This document shows positions 36,515 to 44,956 of a DNA stretch of 64,000 nt, one piece after another (within the stretch, counting starts at the first letter, position 1; each line of letters begins with the position of its first letter). The translations under genes and the position numbers were made by a program. This DNA is from Bacteroidota bacterium (lineage in GTDB: Bacteria > Bacteroidota > Bacteroidia > Sphingobacteriales > Sphingobacteriaceae): assembly GCA_018266915.1 (NCBI GenBank), contig JAFDZM010000042.1, forward strand, positions 1-64,000, read 5' to 3'. The notes under the pieces were generated by a model. The model searched no databases, had not been told where the DNA came from, and saw nothing but the letters and a program-made list of their open reading frames with translations.

Positions 36515-37447
36515 ATGATAACATCACAGAAAGGCTTTATTCCTGTAATGCTGACACCGTTTAAGAACAATGGAACGATTGATTACGATGCATTAACCAA
36601 GCTGACCGAATTCTATTTGGAAGCCGGTGCAGCTGGACTCTTCGCTAATTGCCTTTCGAGCGAGATGTATGAACTGGAGCCTGATGAAAGACTAAAAAGT
36701 ATAAAACATGTGATTGATGTAGCAGAGGGTGTGGTGCCGGTTGTTGCAACCGGCACCTTTGGCGGTCCAATTAGCAAGCAGGCTGAATTTATAAAGCAGG
36801 TGCACGATACAGGAGCCGATGCTGTGATTATGATAACCGGTTTGCTTGCTGAAAAAGAGGAGCGGGATGAGATTTTTAAACAGCGTGTTTATGAGTTGTT
36901 AAGCCTTACGGAAGATATTCCTCTGGGTTTTTATGAATGCCCTGAACCATACAAACGATTATTAACACCTGCCCAGCTTTCAGACTTCGTTGCTACGGGA
37001 CGAATTGTTTACCAGAAAGATACCTGCCTCGATATTGACCAGGTTAAGCAAAAGGTAGCAGCAGGTAAAATAAATCCACAGTTTGGTTTATACGACGCTT
37101 ATATGGGGCATGCTGTTGAATCATTGAGAGCCGGAGCTGCCGGCCTTTCGTGTATCCAGGGGAATTTTTTTCCTGAGCTTGTGGTATGGCTGTGCAATAA
37201 TTTTGCAGATGAATCGCTTGAATCAGAGGTGAGTATGGTGCAGCAATTTTTTACCGATCATATGGATGTGATGCACCACATGTATCCGATCATCGCCAAA
37301 TATATGCTATCTAAGCGCGGTATGGATATTTCCATTTTTACCCGGAGAAATGTGGGGGTATTTACGCCATCTATACGCAGGGCTATTGATGATTTATATA
37401 ACAATTATAATAGCCTTGCTAACCGGATCGAATTAAAAGTTTGCTAA
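36515..37447 (+). CDS. DHDPS-family protein with atypical active-site loop
   Basis: A 310-residue cytoplasmic TIM-barrel protein of the dihydrodipicolinate synthase/N-acetylneuraminate lyase superfamily. The Schiff-base lysine is Lys168 in VYQKDTC and the partner tyrosine is Tyr140 in LGFYECPEP. The loop that is normally G-T/S-T-G-E reads ANCLSSEMYEL (residues 44-54), so the carboxylate-binding motif is altered. It is therefore an aldolase or lyase of unknown substrate, or a subgroup dedicated to a 2-keto-3-deoxy acid with unusual carboxylate handling. It is translated right after the symporter and its stop codon overlaps the stop of the convergent AraC gene by 4 bases. Confidence 0.85.
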   Translation: MITSQKGFIPVMLTPFKNNGTIDYDALTKLTEFYLEAGAAGLFANCLSSEMYELEPDERLKSIKHVIDVAEGVVPVVATGTFGGPISKQAEFIKQVHDTGADAVIMITGLLAEKEERDEIFKQRVYELLSLTEDIPLGFYECPEPYKRLLTPAQLSDFVATGRIVYQKDTCLDIDQVKQKVAAGKINPQFGLYDAYMGHAVESLRAGAAGLSCIQGNFFPELVVWLCNNFADESLESEVSMVQQFFTDHMDVMHHMYPIIAKYMLSKRGMDISIFTRRNVGVFTPSIRRAIDDLYNNYNSLANRIELKVC

Positions 37448-38349
37448 GCGGAGGCTTTGAAGTCCATATTAACTGTCTGGCCTTTTAAGTATCTTCTTTT
37501 ATATTCAAGCGGCGTCATACCGGTCACCTTTTTGAAATGCCTGTAGAAGTTAGAGATATTATTGAACCCGCATTCAAAACAAATTACTTCGGCAGGTAAT
37601 TTATCCTCAATTAAAAAGCGGCAGGCATGACTTATCCTGATCTCGGTTAAAAAATCAGAATAGGTTTTCTTGGTCATCAGCTTAAAATACCTGCAAAAAG
37701 AAGTAACGCTTAAATTGCTGATCGATGCTATTTCTTCAAGGGTGATTGCTTTTTTATAGTTTGCTAAGGTATAGGAGCAAACTTTGTTGAGCCTTACTGT
37801 ATCAGACTCTGTTGATTGATGAAACTCGTTGTGGGATAACGTGATAGGTTCATAGTCTTCGTTTTCGGCCAGTACCTTTAATATGGAAAGTAAAACGATG
37901 ATCCTGTCCAGGTTATTGGCATGAACCGCACGGTACATCAGCTGCTTTAACTCTTCTTTGGCTTTGCCTTTAACAATGATGCCGTTTTTAGCCGTTTCAA
38001 AAAGCTTGGTGAGCATGTAAGCTTCTGGCAGGCTCAATAGGTATTTTCCGAGGCAGTCGGGTAAAAAATGGATAACAATTACCTCGACATTCAAACCGGA
38101 GTCTGGCTGAAAGTATTCTTCTTTACATCGCCAGCAATGAGGCAATTTCTCGCCAAGCAGTAAAATCTCTCCTGCGGAGAAGTTGCTGATATTATCCCCA
38201 ATAAAACGTACGCCCTCGCCTTTAATAACATAGTGCAGCTCCAGTTCGGGATGATAGTGCCAAATACCCCTGAACGTTGGTAGGATATCATGACGAATGC
38301 TAAACGAAGTTTGCGGTTTTACCGGAACCTTAAGAAAATGCGGCTTCAT
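37444..38349 (-). CDS. AraC-family transcriptional regulator with cupin sensor domain
   Basis: A 301-residue regulator. The N-terminal half is a cupin-like sugar-binding domain (FRGIWHYHPELELHYVIKGEG, then GEILLLGEKLPHCW). The C-terminal 100 residues are two helix-turn-helix motifs of the AraC type: ITLEEIASISNLSVTSFCRYF, and VICFECGFNNISNFYRHFKKV, then GMTPLEYKRRYL. It would sense a breakdown product in the cytoplasm and activate nearby promoters. It sits between the glycosidase run and the susC operon and is the only regulator in the window; hybrid two-component sensors and ECF sigma/anti-sigma pairs, common for such loci, are not present here. Its start faces the susC-operon leader, so it may control that promoter. 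Confidence 0.93.
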   Translation of the reverse strand: MKPHFLKVPVKPQTSFSIRHDILPTFRGIWHYHPELELHYVIKGEGVRFIGDNISNFSAGEILLLGEKLPHCWRCKEEYFQPDSGLNVEVIVIHFLPDCLGKYLLSLPEAYMLTKLFETAKNGIIVKGKAKEELKQLMYRAVHANNLDRIIVLLSILKVLAENEDYEPITLSHNEFHQSTESDTVRLNKVCSYTLANYKKAITLEEIASISNLSVTSFCRYFKLMTKKTYSDFLTEIRISHACRFLIEDKLPAEVICFECGFNNISNFYRHFKKVTGMTPLEYKRRYLKGQTVNMDFKASA

Positions 38350-38739
38350 CTTTTATTAAATCATTTAAAGTTTATAACTGGTAGTATTATACAATGGTAA
38401 ATCAATAATTGGTATCTGTAAATCAGTAGAATTTACATGTTTCTGCTTAAAGAAAGCAATATAAACAAAATCTTATAATCAATATATAATGTTATGATAA
38501 GATCGTACAGTAAGTTGATAAATACAGGTAGTAATGCAAGGAACCTATGCCTGATATTTGTTTATGCACACTTCACAAAGTGTTGCTATTATATCTAACA
38601 ATATAAACCAAACTAATAATTATAAATTTTATTGCAGGCGTTGTTAAGACTCGTCGGCAAAATTTAAAACCGGTGGTTTTTGCCTGATTATTTATCAAAA
38701 TAATAAGCAAAAATTACAGGTATTATTTAAAATATTATT
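38350..38739. other. Divergent control region of araC-type gene and susC operon
   Basis: This 390-base very AT-rich region has no gene. It must carry promoters for the regulator (minus) and for the DUF3826-susC-susD operon (plus). The clearest element is the inverted repeat at 38568-38583. A GATATTTG just upstream of it is one base off the -7 consensus, and no proper -33 box is at the right distance. Confidence 0.5.
38568..38583. promoter_or_regulatory. Inverted repeat, possible operator upstream of susC operon
   Basis: ACACTT (38568-38573) and AAGTGT (38578-38583) form a perfect 6-bp inverted repeat around CACA. It lies about 155 bases upstream of the DUF3826 start and 220 bases upstream of the regulator start, a suitable place for a regulator site. 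AraC proteins more often bind direct repeats, so the link is tentative. Confidence 0.3.
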
Positions 38740-39435
38740 ATGAAAGTTCTATCTGCAAAAATTATGAAAAGATGTCTTCTGACAAGTGTTGTATTCCTGC
38801 TAAGCCTGACGCTTGTTAACGCCCAGGATAATAAAAATAGCGAAAAATCAGATTACGTGCAGGTAATTACCAAACGGTCTGAAAAAATAGTGGACATACT
38901 TGGAATTACCGACTCTGCCAAATATAAACGTGTATGTAATATTATAATTGATCAATATCGCAATCTTAGTAATATTCATGACACGCATGATGCAAAGGTC
39001 AAGGAAGTGAAAGGAAATGCTGCAGCCGATAAAGAAATAGTTAAAAGCGAAGTGGCCAAACTTGATGGCAATATGGATAATGAGTTGGGCCAATTGCACT
39101 TAGTGTATTTAGATAAGCTATCAAAGGAACTTACACCAGCACAGGTGACCGAAGTTAAGGATGCCATGACTTATAAAATATTACCCTTAACTTATGCCGC
39201 TTACCTTGATGAATTACCTGCTTTAACCGATGTGCAAAAGCAGAAAATAATGGAGCTGCTTACTGAGGCCCGCGAACATGCAATCGATGCCGGATCGGCT
39301 GGAAAAAAGCATGAATGGTTCGGCAAATACAAGGGTAAAATAAATAATTATTTATCTGCACAGGGATACGACATGAAGAAAGCCGGCGAGGAATGGCAAA
39401 AACGCATAAAAGAAAATCAGAAACAGAAGGGATAA
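38740..39435 (+). CDS. DUF3826 domain protein, first gene of the susCD operon
   Basis: A 231-residue secreted protein (signal MKRCLLTSVVFLLSLTLVNAQ, preceded by a short MKVLSAKI extension; the inner ATG at 38764 is an alternative start). It has the same length and helical plan as the protein at 6301-6996: ILGITDSAKYKRVCNIIIDQY, then an amphipathic, Lys/Glu-rich middle, and GYDMKKAGEEWQKRI at the end. DUF3826 has no known activity. Its place directly upstream of susC (53 bases) is common in pectin PULs and suggests a periplasmic or outer-membrane helper role in glycan capture, or a binding/regulatory function. Confidence 0.8.
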   Translation: MKVLSAKIMKRCLLTSVVFLLSLTLVNAQDNKNSEKSDYVQVITKRSEKIVDILGITDSAKYKRVCNIIIDQYRNLSNIHDTHDAKVKEVKGNAAADKEIVKSEVAKLDGNMDNELGQLHLVYLDKLSKELTPAQVTEVKDAMTYKILPLTYAAYLDELPALTDVQKQKIMELLTEAREHAIDAGSAGKKHEWFGKYKGKINNYLSAQGYDMKKAGEEWQKRIKENQKQKG

Positions 39436-39488
39436 ACCGGATTTTCAAAATAACAAGCCAATTTACAACCTATATTAATATTAATTAC

Positions 39489-42400
39489 ATGAGAAAAATT
39501 TGCCTCTTATTTTCAATGTTACTGCTTTTCAGCAGTATAGTTCATGCTCAAAACAGGACGATAAGCGGAACAGTCACCGATGACAAGAATCAAACGATTC
39601 CAGGGGCGACCGTTCAGGTGAAAGGAAGCACGAACGGTACTATGACCGACTCTCTTGGCCGGTATTCCATTACAGTAACTAATCTGCAAAATGTAGTGGT
39701 TGGTGTAAAATTTCTTGGTTATGTATACCAGGAAAAAACACTAAGGGTGGGAGAAAAAAATGCAGACTTCCACCTGACACCTACCGCAAATAGTCTTAAC
39801 GAAGTGATAGTTGTAGGATATGGTACGCAGAAAAAGGCGCATTTGACAGGCGCTGTTGCAACAGTAGACCTAAAGGAAATACAGGATATACCAACCACGA
39901 ACCTTGCGGCTGCATTAAGGGGAACAAATGCTGCAGTAGGCGTAACTGGTGGTACTGCCAGACCCGGCCAGAATGCATCTATTACCATTCGAAATCCTAT
40001 TTACCTGGCAAAGAATGGCGCCAGTACGGATCCATTGTATATTATCGATGGCGTAAAAAGAACGCTTTCCGATTTCAATTTGCTTGATCAGAGCGAAATT
40101 GCAAGTATTTCGATATTGAAAGACGCAGAGGCAGCTATTTATGGTATAGAGGGGGCTAATGGTGTTATTATAGTTACAACTAAAAGAGGCAAGAGCGGTG
40201 CGGCTAAAGTGAATTTTAGCAGTTCTATCGGCCTTGCTGACGCCATTCAACTGCCTAAAATGATGTCTGGTTTGCAAATGGCAACATGGTTAAATGATTA
40301 TGAGCAGGGGGCCAATAATTTCAGCATCACTCCCGACGGATATATAGGAGGCGACCTTACAAAAAAAGACTTGAACTACTATACACCAGATGAACTGGCA
40401 TATTTTAGCACTCACAATAATAACTTCGTTAACCAGGCTTTTAAAGCAGCTTTAGTAGAACGTGAAGCCGTGAATGTGAGCGGTGGTAACGATAAGGTTA
40501 CCTATTTTGCAGGAGCGAATTATGTAAATCAGAATTCCAACTTTTCAGGCGTTAATACCAACCACCTCGGTTTCAGGGGTAGTATGGATGCCAAAGTTGC
40601 CAAGGGTTTAAAACTAAGCCTTTCGTTAAGTGAGGATGTGTCGAAAAGCAAAAGTTACTGGTATAAACTGGCCGGTACATCAGAAAGCCTCGATAACGAC
40701 TTCCTGTCGCTCACTCAAGCACCACCCTGGCAGTCGTATTTTATTGATGGCCACCCGGTATACCTGAGCGCAAGGACTGCAAAAGACAATATTAATTTCT
40801 TTGCCGTGCAAAACTCTGATAACTATACTTCGGCCAACAACTTTATTATGAATGCGACAGCGGCCCTTACCTATCAAATTCCCGGTGTAAGAGGTTTGTC
40901 AATAGGGTCTACTTATAACAGAAATATCAACAACAACTTTAGCAAACAGTATGGTACAAGCTTTGTATACTATCAGTATTCGGGTTTGGGAGACAATAAC
41001 CATATTCCGGGCGGAGATATAGTTGGGACGCCTACCATCAAGAATGGAGACCGTGTCAGGTTAACTCCCGGTTATGCAGATAATTATCAGTGGGATGTTA
41101 CTTTAAATTATGACCGCACATTTGGCAAGCACGAGATCAATTTTGTGGCTCTGTATGAGCAGATAGAAAATTACAATGAAGGAGTTGCCGCCGAGGCAGA
41201 CGGCGTAATACTAAACGGTAAAGACAATCAGAACTTTACTACAGGAACGCAATCGTCAAACCAGGCTACTATGATAAGTGAGGGTGGAAAAGAAGCATAT
41301 GCTGCCCGTTTAAACTACAGCTATGCTGATAAATACCTGGCTGAAGTTGCCTTCAGGGCAGATGCGAATACTTACTTCCCGCCTAATAATCAATGGGGAT
41401 ATTTCCCGTCCGCATCTTTGGGCTGGGTTGTTTCGCACGAAGATTTCTTTAAGAACAATATCCATTTTATAGACTTCTTTAAACTACGCGCTTCAATTGG
41501 TTCACTGGGTGGCTACAATACACAAGCTTTCCAATATGCAGCTAACTATAAAATCGGTACAGGTAACAACGGTGGCGCTGTTTTTGGCGGCAACAATGCT
41601 GACAGAAGCATTGGCTTATTGCCCAATATTAGTATTCCTAACCCTTATTATACTTGGGATCATGTTACAAAAACTGATTATGGTATAGATATGGAATTTT
41701 TGAGGAACCGTTTATCGCTTACAGCCGATTATTTCTGGGACCACCACTATGATATGCTGGCTAACTTAACTTCTTCCGTTCCGGTTGTTGTTGGTGCAGC
41801 ACCATCTACCGAAAATTACGGTATTGTCAACACCTTTGGCTATGAAATTTCCTTAGCATGGAAAGACAGAATTGGTAAGGATTTCTCCTATAATATTAGT
41901 CCGTTCTTTTCATGGAGCGACAATAAATACATCAAATATGATGTGTCATCAGGCTTAGCGGGAACTTTCCAGGATTTGACAGGCAGGTCCGGCGATCAGG
42001 GTGTGCTTGGTTATAAATCACTGGGCATTATCAGGACCCAGGCTGATGCCGATGCAATAATTGCTGCGAGGCAGGCTGCAGCAGGAGGCCCGAATAATGT
42101 TAAAATCAATGGTCTCCCCATTCAACCTGGTATGATTAATTTTCAGGATGTTAACGGAGATGGCGTAATTGATTCGAAGGATTTACAATTTCTAGGTCAC
42201 AAAGCCTCAAACCATTACCAGCTTGGATTTAATTTTGGTGGATCTTATAAATCGCTAAGCCTTAACGTCATAATGGGTATGTCATGGGGTGGAATAGCCA
42301 GCCTGGATGGTAACTCAGCAGCCACTTCTACCGAAAACAGGCCTGTTTATTGGGCTAATCACTGGACACCAACTAACACAGGCGCAGCTTATCCTGCTCC

Positions 42401-42668
42401 ATATTATACTGCTGATTACCAGGTTACTTCCGACTTTTGGTTTGTAAACTCCTTTCAGTGGAATATTACAAGCGCTAATTTAAGCTATACTTTGCCTTCA
42501 AAATACTCACAAGCGCTAGGTATAGCAAGTATTCGGGCATATGTAGTAGGTACCAATTTGTTAACCCTGTTTAATCCATATCCGGATGGTTATCGTGACC
42601 CATCGTCACCGTACGCCAGCTATCCAAACCTGCGTACAATTTCTTTCGGTTTAAACTTTGGCTTCTAA
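39489..42668 (+). CDS. susC: SusC-type TonB-dependent outer-membrane glycan transporter
   Basis: A protein of about 1059 residues. I chose the ATG at 39489, which begins a clear signal peptide (MRKICLLFSMLLLFSSIVHAQ); an ATG 32 codons earlier overlaps the previous gene and adds non-signal sequence. After the signal comes a carboxypeptidase-regulatory-like domain (TISGTVTDDKNQTIPGATV), then the plug with NEVIVVGYGTQKKAHLTGAV and DPLYIIDGVKR, then a beta-barrel of the SusC/RagA family ending in an aromatic residue (SFGLNFGF). It imports oligosaccharides across the outer membrane together with the SusD lipoprotein encoded 8 bases downstream. It is the only SusC in the window and probably serves the whole pectin locus. 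Confidence 0.97.
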   Translation: MRKICLLFSMLLLFSSIVHAQNRTISGTVTDDKNQTIPGATVQVKGSTNGTMTDSLGRYSITVTNLQNVVVGVKFLGYVYQEKTLRVGEKNADFHLTPTANSLNEVIVVGYGTQKKAHLTGAVATVDLKEIQDIPTTNLAAALRGTNAAVGVTGGTARPGQNASITIRNPIYLAKNGASTDPLYIIDGVKRTLSDFNLLDQSEIASISILKDAEAAIYGIEGANGVIIVTTKRGKSGAAKVNFSSSIGLADAIQLPKMMSGLQMATWLNDYEQGANNFSITPDGYIGGDLTKKDLNYYTPDELAYFSTHNNNFVNQAFKAALVEREAVNVSGGNDKVTYFAGANYVNQNSNFSGVNTNHLGFRGSMDAKVAKGLKLSLSLSEDVSKSKSYWYKLAGTSESLDNDFLSLTQAPPWQSYFIDGHPVYLSARTAKDNINFFAVQNSDNYTSANNFIMNATAALTYQIPGVRGLSIGSTYNRNINNNFSKQYGTSFVYYQYSGLGDNNHIPGGDIVGTPTIKNGDRVRLTPGYADNYQWDVTLNYDRTFGKHEINFVALYEQIENYNEGVAAEADGVILNGKDNQNFTTGTQSSNQATMISEGGKEAYAARLNYSYADKYLAEVAFRADANTYFPPNNQWGYFPSASLGWVVSHEDFFKNNIHFIDFFKLRASIGSLGGYNTQAFQYAANYKIGTGNNGGAVFGGNNADRSIGLLPNISIPNPYYTWDHVTKTDYGIDMEFLRNRLSLTADYFWDHHYDMLANLTSSVPVVVGAAPSTENYGIVNTFGYEISLAWKDRIGKDFSYNISPFFSWSDNKYIKYDVSSGLAGTFQDLTGRSGDQGVLGYKSLGIIRTQADADAIIAARQAAAGGPNNVKINGLPIQPGMINFQDVNGDGVIDSKDLQFLGHKASNHYQLGFNFGGSYKSLSLNVIMGMSWGGIASLDGNSAATSTENRPVYWANHWTPTNTGAAYPAPYYTADYQVTSDFWFVNSFQWNITSANLSYTLPSKYSQALGIASIRAYVVGTNLLTLFNPYPDGYRDPSSPYASYPNLRTISFGLNFGF

Positions 42669-42676
42669 ATCTCAAA

Positions 42677-44500
42677 ATGATGAAAAAAATACTTAATCTG
42701 TCATTAATGGTTGTAGCAATAGGAGTTCTTGCTACAGGCTGTAAGAAGGCCCTTTTAAAAGAGGACCTTCAATACACAACTCCATCTGAGGTGTTTAATG
42801 ACTCAACACTAGCAATAAGAAATATCAATTATCTGTACACTGCTAATCAACCATCCTGGTTTGGCAGCACAGGCGGCGCTATTGGCAGCGGTGGGGGTAT
42901 GTGCGATGAGTTTTATTCGGACAATGCTTTTGTAAAGGGAACCTTAACCATAGAAAATGTTGGCGATATAGGCACTTCGGTAAGCACAAGCAACAACTAC
43001 GGAAAGATAAGAACCATCAATGCAACTATAGCAGGTTTGAATGCCAGCACCTTACCGCAGTCAACAAAAAACAGGTATATCGCACAAGCTCTATTCTGGC
43101 GCGCTTTCCGCTATTTCGATCTTGTACGCTTGTATGGTGGGGTTCCGATGGTAACTACGCCGCTTCCTGCAATAGGCTCAGCAGCAAAAACGGGAGATTT
43201 GTTACCAAGAAATACAACAACAGAGTGCTTTAAACAAATTCAAAGCGACCTGGATTCGTGCATAAAGTTTTTACCATCAATCTGGACTGGCAATGATTAC
43301 GGTCGCATTACATCCGGAGCTGCCGCTGCATTTCTTGGAAGGGTTTTATTGACTTATGCAAGCCCGCAATTTAACCCCTCTAATGATCAGACACGCTGGC
43401 AGGCAGCTTATGCAGCAAACAGCAAAGCGGTTCAAATACTTAGTGGAGCAGGTTATATGCTTTATCCTTCATATGACGGTTTGTGGTTTGTAAAGGGCAC
43501 AAGCAACACTGAAGCGGTAATGGTAACCGAATATAATGATAAAACTGATGACCAGGGCTCAGATCCTAATACCTACGATAACGCAACACGCCCTTCCTAT
43601 TTGGGAACTAAAGGCGGCTCGAATCAGCCAACATGGGATATTGTGAAATCTTATCCTATGCTAGATGGCCTTGCTCCGGGCTCTTCGACCAAGTACAACT
43701 ACTCGGATCAGACCTTTTTTGATAATCGCGACCCGCGTTTTAACATGACAATTGCTTATAACGGTTGTAACTGGCCATTGTTGGGTAATACGAGTTACCG
43801 TTTGTGGACATATTTTTATAGCACGAACACGGCAGGAACAAAAAACAAGTCTACAGAGCCGTCATCACCTAGCGGAACTGGTTTTTATCTGCGGAAAGCT
43901 ATTGATCCTAATGTCTCTTTGGATAACACACAAAATATAGCTACCGATTGGATTGAGATTCGTTATGCAGAGGTGCTGCTTAACCAGGCGGAATGCGCTG
44001 CTGAGATCGGAAATCTTGGAACTGCACAGGAAGCTTACACTAATTTGATAGCGATCAGAAAAAGAGCAGGTATTGAAGCCGGTTCAGACGGACTGTATGG
44101 TTTGCAGGCTGGCATGAACCACGATCAAATGATAACTGCAATTATGAATGAGAGAAAGATAGAATTAGCTTTTGAAGGCAAGCGCTATTGGGATCTTAGA
44201 AGAAGGAAGCTTCTTGAAAGTACACTCAATGGAATAAAGCGTACTGGTGTTACCATTGCTCTGAATAATACAGGAACCAGTTCAGATTATCTTACAGCTA
44301 CGAGGGACGCTGATGCGAATACTTCGTTAGACAGCGTGTATGCCAAGAACTTCACTGTAAATATTAAAACGATGGATTCTTATAACCTGGCTATACAGTC
44401 TGGAGACTACTTCTTTGGTATCCCGACGGCAGCCCTTCAGAATAATGCAAATCTACAGCAGAATAATACCTGGGGGGGGCCCTTTGACCCTTTAAAATAA
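42677..44500 (+). CDS. susD: SusD/RagB-type surface glycan-binding lipoprotein
   Basis: A 607-residue lipoprotein, with signal and lipobox VLATGC near residue 22. The SusD fold is shown by TPSEVFNDSTLAIRNINYLY at the start, AQALFWRAFRYFDLVRLYGGVPM in the TPR region, EIRYAEVLLNQAEC, AIMNERKIELAFEGKRYWDLRRRK near the C-terminal half, and a short tail. It is the surface lid that captures glycan fragments for SusC. Two adjacent ATG codons (42677, 42680) are both possible. The operon ends just after it at a strong hairpin terminator. Confidence 0.97.
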   Translation: MMKKILNLSLMVVAIGVLATGCKKALLKEDLQYTTPSEVFNDSTLAIRNINYLYTANQPSWFGSTGGAIGSGGGMCDEFYSDNAFVKGTLTIENVGDIGTSVSTSNNYGKIRTINATIAGLNASTLPQSTKNRYIAQALFWRAFRYFDLVRLYGGVPMVTTPLPAIGSAAKTGDLLPRNTTTECFKQIQSDLDSCIKFLPSIWTGNDYGRITSGAAAAFLGRVLLTYASPQFNPSNDQTRWQAAYAANSKAVQILSGAGYMLYPSYDGLWFVKGTSNTEAVMVTEYNDKTDDQGSDPNTYDNATRPSYLGTKGGSNQPTWDIVKSYPMLDGLAPGSSTKYNYSDQTFFDNRDPRFNMTIAYNGCNWPLLGNTSYRLWTYFYSTNTAGTKNKSTEPSSPSGTGFYLRKAIDPNVSLDNTQNIATDWIEIRYAEVLLNQAECAAEIGNLGTAQEAYTNLIAIRKRAGIEAGSDGLYGLQAGMNHDQMITAIMNERKIELAFEGKRYWDLRRRKLLESTLNGIKRTGVTIALNNTGTSSDYLTATRDADANTSLDSVYAKNFTVNIKTMDSYNLAIQSGDYFFGIPTAALQNNANLQQNNTWGGPFDPLK

Positions 44501-44956
44501 TATCTGTTAATTTAACTCATAAAAAGGGAAACTTCGGTTTCCCTTTTTTGTTGGTCAGATTTAATATCGGCATTAACAACTCAGTTGGTTATTGTAAATT
44601 TTGTATGATATTAACTCGAAAAAAAGAATTGAAATTGAAAATTATATGCTAATAAAGTAGCGTTTAGACCGTAAATGCGGCCCTTTTTAAGCTTTTTTGT
44701 AATATAACTGTGACATTTCCTCCTATTAAGCTTACTGAATAAGGCCAAGATAATATCCTATAAAAACATGCGAACATATTATATTAAACATTATTGTTTG
44801 CCGCGCATATTTGATTTTATAATTGCACAACCAAATATTTATAACCTAAAGTTCTGAAACGTTGTAATGGGCGCGCTAAGTGTATAAAAGCAATTTTTAC
44901 ACAATGAAAGGTAGTCTCCGACAGCCAGTTTATTACAAATGAAAAAATGAAGCAAA
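44501..44956. other. Intergenic region with terminator and promoter of the downstream operon
   Basis: These 456 bases hold the susD terminator (44522-44549) and then about 400 AT-rich bases without a gene. The promoter of the long downstream operon should be here. CATATTTG near 44806 is one base off the -7 consensus but lacks a -33 partner, so I do not name it as a promoter. Confidence 0.5.
44522..44549 (+). terminator. Intrinsic terminator after susD
   Basis: An 11-bp stem (AAAAGGGAAAC with GTTTCCCTTTT) closed by a TTCG tetraloop and ending in six T. This is a textbook rho-independent terminator and separates the susCD operon from the next operon. Confidence 0.93.

Noticed and set aside
39393..39488. 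Longer N terminus for SusC
   Set aside because: It overlaps the previous gene and would bury the signal peptide behind 32 charged residues.
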